Positions 30,738 through 44,940 of a stretch of DNA of 64,000 nucleotides are shown here, piece after piece. Position numbers and translations under genes: made by a program. The DNA comes from Ophiodon elongatus. Lineage: Eukaryota > Chordata > Actinopteri > Perciformes > Hexagrammidae. The number at the start of each line of letters is the position of its first letter. Position 1 is the first letter of the stretch. The notes below the pieces were generated by a model, which was not told the origin of the DNA, made no database searches, and worked only from the letters and a program-made list of their open reading frames with translations. The stretch covers positions 1,203,218 through 1,267,217 of the forward strand of contig JACSYO010000714.1 of assembly GCA_016806645.1 (NCBI GenBank), given 5' to 3'.

Positions 30738-33667
30738 GTCAAAATATGACAATTGTGACTTTAATTTTAAATGTTTAACTTGATTGTAGGAAAGTTGGGG
30801 GTCAAAGGTCGTGTTTAATGCTTGTCAGCAGCACGAGGGCCTGAATTAAATAGGAATTGGAATACACGTCACAAATGTCTCTGTAGAGACTCCCAATTAT
30901 AGTTTGGTACTCGATTTAGATTTCTGTGAGATTATGAAATGTTTCCGAGACGGCGTCCATGCCATCGCTTCATCTTTCGTCCACTGTCAGTTTGAAATGA
31001 GTCTCTGTGCTGCAGAATCACTGCAATTTTCCCTCGAAGTAATTCTTGGACGGCCGAGCGGCAATTTGGGTGTAACGTTGTTTATCTTGCATTAACTCCC
31101 AATCGTCTGAGCGGGGAGAAGAAAAACACCTCCCATTCAGCCTCCGTGAGTCCGGAGTGGGAAAACATGGTGCTGACAGCTGGAATGTTTGGAGGCACCT
31201 TCTTAAGTTACAAATTAAGTTTGACCTGACGGTCAGATTTGCTTCTCAAGCAGCTGCATTCTTGACAACTGGAGGAGCCTCTTTATATTTTCCCACCTTG
31301 AGTCTTGATCCTCGACTTCTGCTGCAGTCTGGGAGGCTCGTTTTCAGGCTGACTGTAATCCCCAGAACCTGACGAGGGATTTCCCCTTTTCCCCTCATGG
31401 ACACATCCATGATTGAGATATTTGTCTGGTCAACGACCCGGCCAAGACCAAAGTAATACAAGCACAGGGCAGGAATCGTGGCTCCATATCCTGCCATTAA
31501 GTTTAATAGTCTGATACCAATAAAGTCAAACTAATCGTGAGCAATGAGTTTATTCTAGAACGGGTGTAGTTTTCTTGTTATTCCTGCATTATCTCAGTTT
31601 TCTCCTGCGGCTCAGCCTTCCTCTGACTTCCTCTGCTCCTCTTTGCCAAACCTGGAACCCTGAACTGCTTTTCAGAAATCGAGGCATGGGAATGTTACCT
31701 CAAATGCGTCAGTTTCAGAAATCAGATCTTGTTTACGGAAGGAGTCCAAGCAGACGGCCGGGATCCCGGCCCAAGGAATTATGGGTCATGGATTATAAAG
31801 GAATTGCTCATGTCGTTCGCATTGTGGCCGGATAAACGTCCCTCCTGTATTTAGGCACGTCTCTAAACATTTCACAGATTTACTTAATATATTAATAGCC
31901 TTATGTTATGTAGTTTAATATATTAAAGGCAGTCATTGCAAAATCAGAAGCTTACTGTGTACAATATTGGCTTGAAACTTAATGCCATAATGTACAAAAA
32001 CAGGCTATAATTGATGGTGCTTCTACAGATACCTTATGAATTGTACCAGTAATACTTTTTGCATTGGTGCGTTTAGTGTGAGCCACCACTAGAGGGCAGT
32101 GCTACGGATGGTAACCCTCTACTGCACCATTCAGTCTTTGGCCTTCTTACCCTCCACTTTGTTTCTATATTTAAAATTTTACATATTTCAATAGCTGACG
32201 GCATATTTCTGCTGAATCATATGAGGGGATGAAGTGGGGATAAGTCTGCATTTTTGGGTCTGAACCCAATTTTAGAAAGCAATTTGACTTTTTAACACTT
32301 TCAAATCAAGCGTGTGCAGGACTCTAGAGATGTATTGCTTCATGAGTATTACTTTCGTAGACTTATGTCAGAGGGAAATGCTGTTCTTTTTACTCTACAA
32401 TTATTGGACAGCTTTCATTTCCCACAATGAAAAATGTATATATTTGAAAAAAACAGTCAAAGAAATAAGAGGCTGTATGTATGTTTTAATATAACTTTTC
32501 AAATGCACATGTTGCTTATTTTCACCTTATATTTCTAAAGAAATCACATTTTTCTAGGTTCTTGCTACTGCAAAAATATTTAAATTCATAGGTCAATTTT
32601 TTGATTGATACATTATCTGAATGTTAATGAAATAGACGGCTTACATCTGTGAAAACACCAGCGTCAAGTTTAGAGAGCAGTAGAATGTCTTTGGTGTTAC
32701 GAAGTTATTTATTTGCAGACGTCCTAAACCATCTGTCCTCCCCTGTTACGGTTCTCTGTTCGGCTTGGACACCGAGACGAGACGGGGCCCCTGCCAAGGA
32801 AAACCCTGCAGAAGTATATCGGCGAGAGCGAGAGCCGGACCAGAGGAGGTGAGGCCTGTGACACATCCATGACTAACAAGGCACAAATACATTGGGGCTC
32901 ACTGACCGCATCCAAATGTCAGAATGGAGGCAAAGTGTGAATCCGGCAGCTCAGTTCTTGAGAGTGCACTTCACGGGAGGATGCTCCTCTTTAATGTGGT
33001 TTTTTTAAAAAAAAAAGAGCTTAGCTTTAATCCTTTAGAGTGACGTGTTTGAACCACATTGTCTCTAAATATTGTGGAGGAACATTGGTGGGAGGAGAAA
33101 GTCTTTTTGTTTGGCTCCACTGATTAGAATCCACCAGGAAAGGAGAAGACAGGAAGGAAGGAAGGAAGTCGTGGAGGTGTTCAGAAAGCAAAAATGAAAA
33201 ATACAATGCAATAGATTAAATATTTGGACAATGCCTGCACAGGAATGCAATTTAGGGATAGTGAACATGAAAGTTATTCAGCTTTCAGGAGAAGTTCTCT
33301 CACATGGAGAAACATACTGCATTATCACATTCAAGGAGTCGTTCACCACGGAGTGCAGGCAAGAGATAACAATGTGCATATTCCTTTGAAACCACTTAGC
33401 CACTCTCATATTAATAGACAATTTGGGGGTGAGATGAGAATCTTGATCTTCTATCTATGTCTGCATATTTAGGGGTGAATGTGTCCTCCTGTGTACGATG
33501 ATGTCAGAGACGTCTGCACTTAAATGCCCTCGTGTCCGGTGGTCTGAACAAGACTCACCCTTTACCCCGACACACATTAAGACAGCCACAATAGGCCCGA
33601 GCTTTTAGAACAGCTCTCTGAAAAATGCTATAAATACCAGTAGCCCAAAAAAGGAGGCAAACCACCT

Positions 33668-33670
<3 letters not shown>

Positions 33671-33702
<32 letters not shown>
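33671..33702 (+). repeat. (CA)n microsatellite
   Basis: Sixteen CA units in the gene-poor interval. Confidence 0.95.
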
Positions 33703-33705
<3 letters not shown>

Positions 33706-36700
33706 GTAGTCAATTAGTCCCTCTGCCTGCCGTATCTCATGTAACAGACTCAAGTTCACTTCAAACAGCTGAGCGTGAATTCTCACACGCACAGTTACTC
33801 TCATTGTGTAATTTAATTAATTTCTAACGACTTATATTACTAATTATAGTCAGTAATTTGCACCAGATGTAATTTATAAACTAAAGAACCCAGCAAGAGG
33901 GAGTGTAAAACCTCTTATTCGGTCGGTTTTAGGATACATTTTAAGGGGAACTATTCGTATAAAACTTTACAAAACATCAGCTTTTTTTTTTTTTTTTTTT
34001 TTTTACCCTTACTGTATTTCTTTAAGTTGAAGTCTTGTTTTGCGACCTTGTTTTGGATTCAGCGCCTGTGAACCTCCATCGCAGGTTCTCAGCAGCGACT
34101 TGCTTCTCAGTCAACACAGTCTGCGTGTAATCGCTCTGCATGCGGCTCCACGGGGCCAATGAAAACTTGTTCTCCTGGCAAAGGAAGAGAGAGCTCGCTC
34201 AGTCCGTGGAAGCTGGACAAACAGGGTCCAGAGCCGAGCTGCTGAGGAGGCACAGACCCACTGCGAAGACCAACAGTAGTCTTCTGCCTTCCTTTCCCCC
34301 CCGAGACTGGCTACGTTCCTGTTATTGTTCCGTCTCTGTTTTGACTCGGTCTTTCTAAGTCTCTGTTCCTGGTCTTTGAAATGACACATGCCTATCAGAC
34401 ACTCTGAGGCCTGTTGGCATCCCTACGATGTGAGGCAGGTCTGAGATGAATACATCATGACGCGTTGAGTTGAGAGACCTGGATGGAGTTGATGAAGTCT
34501 CCCGCAGAGGCAGATTACAGCTATTTCTGTTTCTGGAGAATAAGGAAGTGTGAAATGTCAGTGGGACCTTTAGGGATATTCCTTTGTCTTTAAGGGGCAT
34601 TTAATTCCTCCTTAATTATTAATATTAACTCGGTTGGTGACAGTAATTATGACTTATCAGGAGCCAAGGAGGAAGTAGTGTGAAGTTGTTTCCTGTTTCC
34701 TACCGACAGTTTGACAAGTCATTTTTTTTTTTTTTTATTTTTTTTTTTTTTAACACAACCATGCTCTTTCCTGTTACGATTTGGTGCATAAACCTTAGAA
34801 AATCTTAACTGCATCAGTTTGAGATGAGAAGATACTTTTTTTTTTTTTTGTACCAGAGATTTATTTTGGTTGACACAGGCAAATGATAGTGGTGTATTTT
34901 GAGGTTTTATTTGAAGAACTTTGGAGTTGTTTTTAACTACATGAGGGAGAATCTTACTTAACTTTATAAGCGATGAAATCAGGACAATAAAGCATGTTTT
35001 TAACGGCCATATAATGAGGAAAGTAGTGTCATGAGAAGAGCAAATATAAAACAGACTATAACTTTATCGCACTTGTTTTATATTAGATAATATAACCAAT
35101 GAAATAATAACAAATGTGAGGCACAGACTTTATTTCATAAGCTGATTTCAACATGCCTTTTTTCAGAACTTAAAAGAGCTTGTATTGCTTCCAGGGCCTC
35201 CAGATGTGCAAAAGTATCCAAATAAAATAAACTACACTGTAGGAAAAACACAAGCAACGTATGTGATTATACCAACTGTCAGTGGTAATTAGCAGCATGT
35301 TATGGGCTGAATTATGAAGCAATTTTAAGGTTGTAATACATAAACTAATCAGACTGAAACTACTTTAAGCACATCGGTGTGCTCGGTACTAATAGGCTTC
35401 TCATTTGGAGGCCATCACAACACTAAACATCCACACTCAGGTCAGTTGACTCTGCTCCTCAGAGGAATGCTGGGAATTGTTTGCCCTGTCTGCTTCAACT
35501 TCTGCTCCTTCTAGAGACACACACACACACTTATTTTGCCAGTCAAGGTATGCATCTGTGTTTTATGTTGCACTCTGTAAAGAGCACAGTGGCTTTGGTG
35601 TTATGGCTGCAGCCTGTTTGTCTTCATGGTGTCTGAGAGGCTTTGGATGGAAGTGGAGCTGGACCGTGTGTGTGTCCGTATCACGTCTGAGTGTGTGCTT
35701 TTGAACCCGTAATAGACAGAATCTGGGATCAACGTTCGGTTTCTCATGCTGGCGATTGCATCGCTGTGGTCTGGTTGGCGAGGCGTAAAAGTGAGCCTGT
35801 TTTTGAAGATATTAATGCAAATATTTTGCCAAGTGCAGAAATAAAACAGGGCTTTGTGGCTTCATCTGACACACAAGCAGGAAGGAATTCAGCTTTTCTG
35901 TTTTTTGCACACGCACTGAAGTATTTCTGTTCAACATCACGCTCCAGCACTTGACAAATGCTCTCGAAAACACATGACAATACTCTCTAATGATACTTTG
36001 AACTGTTGCACAACTCAAATACCCGCGCATCATAGATCAAAGCGTGTAACGTGCACAATTAACCGTGAAGGAGGTGGCTGTAAATTCTCCTCCACTACAG
36101 CATGACCTATAGAATAGGTGGAAGAAAAAGGAATCCATCATTTATGTGAAAATGATCCCTTAATTAGTCTGGACAGGTCTGACAGCCATGTTTCATGGAA
36201 AAGAGACAAGGTTCTGGCTCTTTGTCTACTTTTTTATTATATTTCATGCCTTTGCCTCCAGTTGCATGAATGTCAGACAGCCGCCATTCCTGACTGCAGA
36301 ATGTGAGCTTGTTCACGTTGTGCACACACCCGAATATTCGTACAGTCAAGCAGTAAGTGGCCCAGCTGGTACTGGGACATGTAGTTTGGGTTGTACTGGT
36401 TTTGTTTGTGGTGAAAGAAAGAAGACGTGTTGCTTATTGAACAGGACAGGGTTATACCCGACTGGATGGTGTCTCAAAACTCATGTGATGTCATGTGCTG
36501 CTTTCAAAATAACTTGATTTCAGCTTTGGCAGGAAATCCGCGGATTGTAGTGACTTCATTGAAATAAATTCATTTCAGTCCCATATTTAGCTGTTTTAAA
36601 TGTTAGTGTGACCAAGCATTTACTCTGACATGAGTGGTTGTGGCGTCGCCAATAAATCCCTATCGATAAATCAGCAGGGCGTCTGTTATCTTTATTGGTT

Positions 36701-39700
36701 TATTGCAAAAATATGTGTGTCAAACTACAACTTGTTGTGTGGTAAAGTCCTCTAGCAGAAGTAGAAACGGGACCAGAATAGTTAACACAAGTTTTTCTAA
36801 TTCGTTTTGGAAAAATACACATTTACTCAGAATGTATGATTAATGAGGCAAAGCTTTGAGACTATTATGCTGGTAACATAGTATTGGTCTTATTTTGAGC
36901 CATATTAAGTTTATTAGAGTGTGAGAATGAAGAGTATAAGACTTGTATGGAGTTCAAGGCAAACATTTATTCGATCCCCTGGACATGCCGTCTTGTTGCA
37001 GGCTAATTCCTGAGTCCACACTGCTCTGCTTCCACTCCCAAAGGAACTGCTGTTAAACTCATGTTTATCTTCTGTTTACTGCCATCTACATCATTTTTAT
37101 AATTGCATTGGAAAAGAAATACTATGCGGGTGAAAGAATCACATCTTTGTGTTGAAACCGTTAACACTCAATACTCTCTGGTTTGAAATCCCCTCGCTCT
37201 ATTTAGCACATTTATAAGAATAGTATACCTGACATATAAACCCAAGTTATAACTACGCCAAGCCTGCAGAATCTGAGTCTGAAAAAGCTGCAGGAAAACC
37301 TGCATGCAAAGACGACTCGAAACTGACACAGATGTAGTGATCGACGTATTATTTCGGCTCGAGTGTTCCCATATGTTTACAAATCAACCCGGTTGCGTTG
37401 TACATTTCTGCAAACTACGGGATACGTTGAATGCCGACGTTCCTGAACCGAAAATATGTTTTATGAATACGCTTCATATCACACTCATATCACTCTTGCA
37501 TGAACGCACAATAACACGTGGTTAACGTTGTGAGGTGATTGGTTAGGTTTAGGGAACAAAACTTCTTGGTTAAGGTTTAAAAAAAAAAAAAAAAAGATCT
37601 TAGTTTGTGTTAAAATAATAACATAACTACCGTAAATCAATAAATAAGGCACTTAGCGGACTTTCTTATGTAACGTTAAGTAATAAGCATAAAGTCAATG
37701 TATCTTTTGTGTCTCACTAGGGACACGGACAGCGGGCTCCTGGGTGAAAGTCCTGTGTTTGTTTGACCCGTCCCACGTGCACTTTGTAGACTTTCTAGCT
37801 TGTTATACTCGTAATTATACCAGTTAACTTTCACTTGTTGTGCTGTGTCTCTTACTCTGACCGAATTCAAACACATTCTACGTGTCTGTGGTTTGCAGAA
37901 ACGTACAATGTCAACATTTTCTTCCTGGCGACTGGGCTGCACATATTCGTGTATGTCTATATCCTGCGTGACATTGACTGCATAACCTCAAATGTAATGG
38001 ACAAGTGTAAATGATCAAAGAAGAAGGTGGAAAAATGCTGCAACAAGCTTCACTCAAACATTTGCCCCAAACCCAGTGAGCCCAGACTTTGGCCAGACTG
38101 CAGGCCACATGAACAGACAATGACTCAGCAGCTTTTCAAGCTGTGAGCAAGCTCTTTTTCTTTTCTTTTTTTTTTGGAGCCATCTTAAAATTATTAATTT
38201 ACTTCCCACCATCAAACAGCGGGGGTTTCCAGTCCACACAGATATTTTGGCTCCCGTTCCAAGGGCAGCAGAGGAATGAAACGCAAACCAAAGCGTTTGG
38301 CTCAAACTTACAGCCAAATAAATAAAACGTAGAGAGGGAGGCTCTCCTAAAGCTGCGGTATTCTCTCGTATACATGCAGTGACGGACAGAGATTACATTC
38401 ATGTCCAAGGCCGGTGAAGAGTGCTCAGAGTCAAATGACAACATAGTTCATATAATGTGGATGAAAGTGGGGAAAGAATTATAATCCTATGCATATGCTG
38501 TGGAAAAGATACTATTCGCAGTTTTATCTTCAGAAGAGATTTTCTTAAAGAGCTCGAATGTTCCATTTTATTTCAAAGTGGAAACTGATTTTTACATTCG
38601 ATACTTTAAACTTAAATCTGTTATAAATTATTGGATTTTTCTGGCAAAACATATGCCGTTATAAGTAAATGTCCCTATACTGCGATTATATGAATTGTAT
38701 ACAGTAACAGTAAATGTTTTTTAGCCTTCAGAGAATTTATAATATGCAGTAATATTGCACTTTAATTTCATTGTAATGTCATCCAAAAAAAATACGTTAA
38801 ATGTTGTTTCCAATATTAAAGTGCAAGTACTTGCTTTTCTTTAAATAGGAGTAATACCAAAAGTGACTCGTACTTTTAATCTACTGTCTAGTCTTTTCAC
38901 ATTTATTTATAAAGGCGTTCCAGCAGCCAGGCACTCTTTAGAAAAGGGTGACTGACAGACTGCAAAGTAGAAAAAGTAAACATGTATGGATCATATTTGC
39001 CATTTTTCATAATATAATTACTTTAATCTTTCTGTAGGTAAGCCTGCCAAGAAACACAGGGCCACACGGCCACAAAACTTTGCACAATAGCTCTATTGAT
39101 GGAGACCTTCTGAGAAACGGGAATGCACCTCGTGGATGCGTATCTTCATATCTTCAAGTAGGCAAAACAGTCCTTTGAGTTGCATTATGGGAAGTGTAGG
39201 AGGCTGGATCGCCAAGGTGAGAAACTCAAGTTTCACATGAGAATATGTGGCTCATGATGTGGTGTTATTTCTATATAATAATCAATAATGCCGTTGTTGG
39301 ACAAGGAATACAAGTTAATAATGATACCTGTGGAAACCTTTTACATCCTAAACTAATCGTATCTGTGCAGGCTGTTCGTAGCTATACCTCAAAAGAAATA
39401 ATGCACCTTAAAACTAATCAAGTTATATTTAATCCAAGTAATCACGAGGCGTGACGTAGTAGAAAGAGCAACAAAGTCTGCACAGGGAAGAGGTCAGGGT
39501 GTCCATGTGGGTCTTCAAACACACAACTTTCACCCAGTAGACCACTGTTTGTGTCCCGTGTTAAACCAGAACTCATAACTTCCATGATTAAGAAACGTCC
39601 CTTCTATAATTATTTATTCTCCGAAAGCCAAGTAGTGTTCTTACTTTTCTTGCACGTGTTAAAATGAAGAAAGAAATAAGAAGAAAGAAAACGTTTTGAA

Positions 39701-42700
39701 AGATACAAGTATGCATGAGGATATGTTGCAGGGTCGTGTAACAGTAAAATCACAGTGCAGTTCTCCCAGAACCAAAGTTAATTCAACCATTAACTTCAGC
39801 CACTAAATTGGAGTAGAGTGATTAATTATTCCTGGTCTGCTGAAACCTAGACGATGGCATCATACTTGGGAAAACATCCACACTGGGATCCACATTCCAC
39901 ACGTCGACATGTTTCCAGCGCAGTGACGGACGAAGCCAGAAAGGGGGGCTTGCAGAACGGAGTGGAGGTGATTTGCCCCCGTACGACCATGCTCCTTCAC
40001 ATCAGCCTTAATGACCTCAGGAAATGTTGGTGAAGGCGGTTAGCGTCTAATGATCCTTTTCCTGCGATACCACGTGGAACTGGCGTGCTTCGCTTTGCTC
40101 TGTAATTGGCCTGACTTCACCGAAAGGAAAACACACGGTGACAAAATGAATAAACAGTATTCTGTTGCCTTTCCAACCTTAAGAGGCACGACCACCATTA
40201 TGCATTATGTTTTCACAAGCTTTGAATGGCTTACTCACTGTGAGACGTCAATAATAACATTTGACCTTCTGAGCATTTAAGGTTTTTTAAAGCACAGGTT
40301 TGGTGTTTGTGAGGGCTCTTTATTTTCTCAAAAGGCTTATTAAAGCCCAAGTGGCCCTACATTACATGTATTTTGTGTGCAAATAGCAAATCATCAAGAC
40401 AGGCATCTTAGATTCGACTAAAAAGTGCTTTGAAACTGTTCCACATCTTGTGATGGTACAACAAGGTAGTTTGGATTAAGAAACCCTTCAAATCTGCCTT
40501 TTTCTGTGTGTTGTCTTGGATCTAAACAGTAGGGTGGTGTAACGTTCTCCAAACCTCTTTCTTCTTTAGAGTGCTGCGTTACTGTGCCAGCATAGTAATA
40601 CATTTTGCTATTACAAGCACATGTGTAGCTTGGTTACTCCATCAAAAACAGATTTCTTGTGATTTAATTAAATGCGTGTTCTTGGAAAATTTCTCAGAGC
40701 AGTGAGACAGCTGTGACACTGTCTCTGAACTCCGGTTTTTGGATCGGTGAAGATGCTCCGTTCAGTCGGAGCACATAGTTAGGTGGTTCTCAGTTTTGCT
40801 GTTAACTGTTTTGGCAAGAATCTGGAGAAATGATTCAAATCATGATGCAGGGGCTACAATTCGATATATTTGTTTTCAATCTAATTCATCTTCTGACATC
40901 TAACATCCAACATCATGGCACTACCTCAACAATAGGGATCAGCTGCTTTCCCGGGGCGAGTCAAATGTGGCGTTGGGCTAGTAAATCGTCATAAAAGTCG
41001 TAAAAAATTATTAAACACATTGCTTTTTTTGTGCTGGAGCTTATAAGAATTAGCTAAGGAGTGAGCCATCTCACTTCCTTCTCCTCTCTGTTGAGAGTTG
41101 CACATGCGGAGGACCGACCTTGTGAGAAAATGGCGGCGGGTACAGACAAAGTTTGAGCTGAAGCTCAAGTGAGCATTTCAGTTATCCTCAAACAAAGTTT
41201 AGTTGGACGGCGTTAGAGGATGTGGGTGAAACTCCAGATTAGTTCACATAAATAATGAGTAAGTATGACAATTAACCTACGACTTTGTTGTTATTTCATA
41301 ATTGCGAAACAATTTGTATAGAGGCAAGTCAATTCTTGAGTTAATCTGAGAAGATACGCGTTTGGCTCTACATTCAGCATAACGTGACTTCAATTCACGA
41401 CTACAGGACACAGTCAAGAGCGCAAAGGAAAAGTGAGAGGGCTAAATTATTTTCTTCCTCCGTGCCAGACCTTTGCTGGCTTTAATGAAGGAATGAAGAC
41501 AATCTGTCATCTCCAGAACCTTTTGTATCCGGCCGCCAAACTCTCAGACCTTCCAGCGAAGATGGAGAGGAACATTAGAGTTGCAGCGCCGACTCAAAGC
41601 AGGCTCTGAGTCGGCGGGATTAACAGCCAGACAGAAAAATTCAGAGGTGGTCATGAGAGCGAGAGTCGTCACCGCATTAAGTAACTGGTTCCAGCAGGAA
41701 TCAGTGGAAGTACAGCAGACAGTGTTGACTGATGTATAACCTTTACTTTGTTCACCATATGTATGTTGTGACTGGAACCGTATATACAGTTCTGCCTCGT
41801 CGCGCTGGGACCATTAGTCTTCTTGCCCCACAGCTGTAAGGAGTATTTAGTTTGCATCGTTTCATGTAATGACATCATGTAGCTACAGTCAGGTCCCGCA
41901 TCTGTAAAGTGTTTTGGAGCCAAAATCTTACAAAAACAATCTGCGAGGGACAAAAAACAGATCCAGAATATGAGACGGAGCTATGTTGGCCTTTTACAAG
42001 TTACACATCAAACCTGGGAGGCTTTATTTTTACCTCAAAAAGGAACATTGTAAAAAATCTAGTGCTGGCAGCAGTAAATCCAGAGAGAGCTCATGAATCT
42101 CTCCACGAGGCTTTAGATTTAATTGTAGTCGAGGTCCAGTATGATGGAAAGGGACTCAGAGGTGCACTATAGATACGTTTTTACAGTTTCTCCGACCTTT
42201 ATTGTGTGACGGAAGCGCATTCTTCCACATTGTAGACTTTTTAATAAAGACATGTTTTTGCTTCTTTCGGCACATATTTCATTGAATCTTCACCAAATTC
42301 ACCATATTTAGATAACCCCGAACGAAATTGCCGAGTTTTTCTTTGGGTATGATTTCTACATCATGTAACGTCTAATACAATTCTGCCTGCAGGAGGCGCT
42401 ACAGTAACAGTAAAACATATTTGTACAATTCTTTATGCTGTGTCTCGAGAACCGCTCATCCTATCTACCTCACACTTGGTGGGTGTTTTGTTGGGTGCTT
42501 TGTTGGATTGGGTGCAATTTGGACACAAGACACTTTCAATATTATAAACGCTCTGTGGACTTGAGGGGGGCTTTACAGACTACAAACCCAGACTGCAGTT
42601 TACTTTTGATGCTGGATACATTAACGTTACAAACAAACTCTTCTTCCCTTCCTTGCAGCACGTCTGGGTACGAAGCAATCGGCCCGCTCCCAAGGGGCAC

Positions 42701-44684
42701 GCCACTAACGAGCAAAGGATTTTAGGATTGTTAACAGAGCTGCTGACGTCAGCCTGAAGTCTGATAGCATCCAATGAAATGCTGCTTGGGCTTGGAAGTA
42801 ACGCTCTGGTAGCCAGTTAGCAGAGCATGCTAATGTTTGGCCTTAAAGCAACTAAATAAAGCAAGAAAATAAAGTTTATATTGTCTTTATTTGCTAGAGT
42901 AAAAAGAGGCCCTTGCAGAAACCGGGACTAGTCGACTCACTAAAATGCATAAAGAGAAAAAATCTCTTCAATTTACTTTTGCCAAGTCAGTGGTCACATT
43001 TTAGAGAACCCGACTGATGTGAAGATTGTAATGGCCCTTCTTGTTAAACAGGTCGTTGGCTCCAGTCTGAATTCTCACACTTTTCCAGTTTATAATGAAA
43101 CGCGGATCCTATTTTCCCTTCCTTACTCCTAAATGCTCAATTATTTCCCTTCTCTACCAAATAACCGAGAGGTGCACTGGAGGAAGTGTTAGGTCTGCAT
43201 TTTTCTGAGTCGTTAGCCGACTTTAAGAGATGGTCTACCAGACGGTGCCCATCGACGGCCAAAACCGGCAGCTGTGGGTCTGCTAAATGGAAAGAAGTCA
43301 GGCGATCTGAGTGGTACTCAAATATGTGGTGACAGAGCTGGAGCCAGGATACACTGTCGAATTCTCTTCCCTTCTGCTGCATCCGGCTCTTGTTTTTCTT
43401 TCTCCGTCGTAAATAAGCTTAACAATGTCCCCTTTAAAAGAAACTGACCATTAAATACAAAAACTACAAATCATAGTGGAGGTTAAAATCTGGTGTTTGG
43501 GCCTTAGTTTGGACAGCTTTACTCCAAAATATTGATGGAAGCTTCGGGAATCAGCATTAAAAGAAACAACTTCTAGTGAGGTGATTGAGGATAAAGTCCA
43601 TGTACAATGCCCCCGAATATGTTCCCGTTACCCTTGAACGATCATGTCAGGGAGAGGTGCCAGGAAAAGAAATAAAGAGAGCGCCCACAGACATTTTTTT
43701 TTCCAATGTCCACTTCACTTCACTTCAGTGTTTTTGTTGGTTTTGGAGCATTAACTTATTTTTAGTTTTTGCCAAATGGTAAATGAAAACCATGCTCACC
43801 AACAAATTATGATCATGATGACTGGATTAATCACATTTCCGTCAATCCCATAGCTGCTGCAACATTAGGAAAAAGTGTGTGATGCTCACGGATACAGACA
43901 TTTTTTCAAAGACCAAAACATCAGAAAAGAATGTAAACGTCCCACTTTTGACAGAAACATTGTGAGGGATCAGGACACATTAAACACAAACGCCTGCTAT
44001 TGTAACAAAGCGTCCACCTGTTCGCATCACTGCCGATCCAAAGATGAAAGAAGGTTGATTGAGGAACAGGAAAGGGAGTAATAAGAGTTATTGCCAGGGT
44101 TCTCTGCGCTCTGCACGTCGCCGAGGCAACTTGGCCTCGAGATCCAAGTCGCAGGTTAATAACTACATGAACAGGAAGTCTGCATGCAGACAGGTATGAG
44201 GTCAGTATTTCCAGTCAGCTGACTGCTTGTTGTTATGTTGGGAAAACAGTTTCCTGCTCTGGACTTTATCAAATTAAACAGCATTGCAAGAAGGACAATG
44301 AAAAATGAGGAATAGGTTCATCTGTGAGATTTAAAAAGTCATGATTATTTGCTTTGCAAATTACTTTAACAAGGTTAAATTAGCACGGCGACTTACAGCA
44401 CAAAGAAGCTGACAGTAAAATTTGTCAGGGGGGGGGGGACCAAAATGTTTTCTTTACAGCAGCTCCTGCACCGAGAGAACATGTTAAAGAACTGAAACAG
44501 CAACACAAACAAAAACACAAAGAATAATTCCTCAAAATGTGAACCAGCTGTGCAGAGTGGGGATGTCCTCCCCTCTGCCTCTGCCTGTTGCTTCCACACA
44601 GTCAGGACTTTGAACAAAAGTTGAATATTTTGGATATTTTACACCCAAAGATCGCATGCAGAGCTACATAAACGTGCAAACCAA

Positions 44685-44940
44685 ATCCTCTAAATATTGG
44701 ATAGATGTCCATGAAATTGTTTACAGATATTCACTGTGCCCAAAAGGATCAATCCTAAGGACTTTGGTGATCCCCTGAATGTTCCTCTAGCGCCACCAAC
44801 AGCTCAAAGGTTTCAGTTATCAGGTCACCAAGTTCACCAAATACCGGACATTCCCATTAGCCTCAGCTGTACTGTGTTAGCATGCTATGACGCTAACATG
44901 GTGAACATTATACCTGCATGGTAGCACGCTGACTTTCCCC
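44685..44940 (+). repeat. Interspersed fish repeat ('CTTTGGTGATCCCCTGA' family)
   Basis: Contains ATCAATCCTAAGGACTTTGG, GATCCCCTGAATGTTCCTCT, AGCGCCACCAACAG and TAGCATGCTATGACGCTAAC, the ordered words of a repeat I recall as abundant in percomorph genomes. It is truncated and diverged. Confidence 0.6.
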
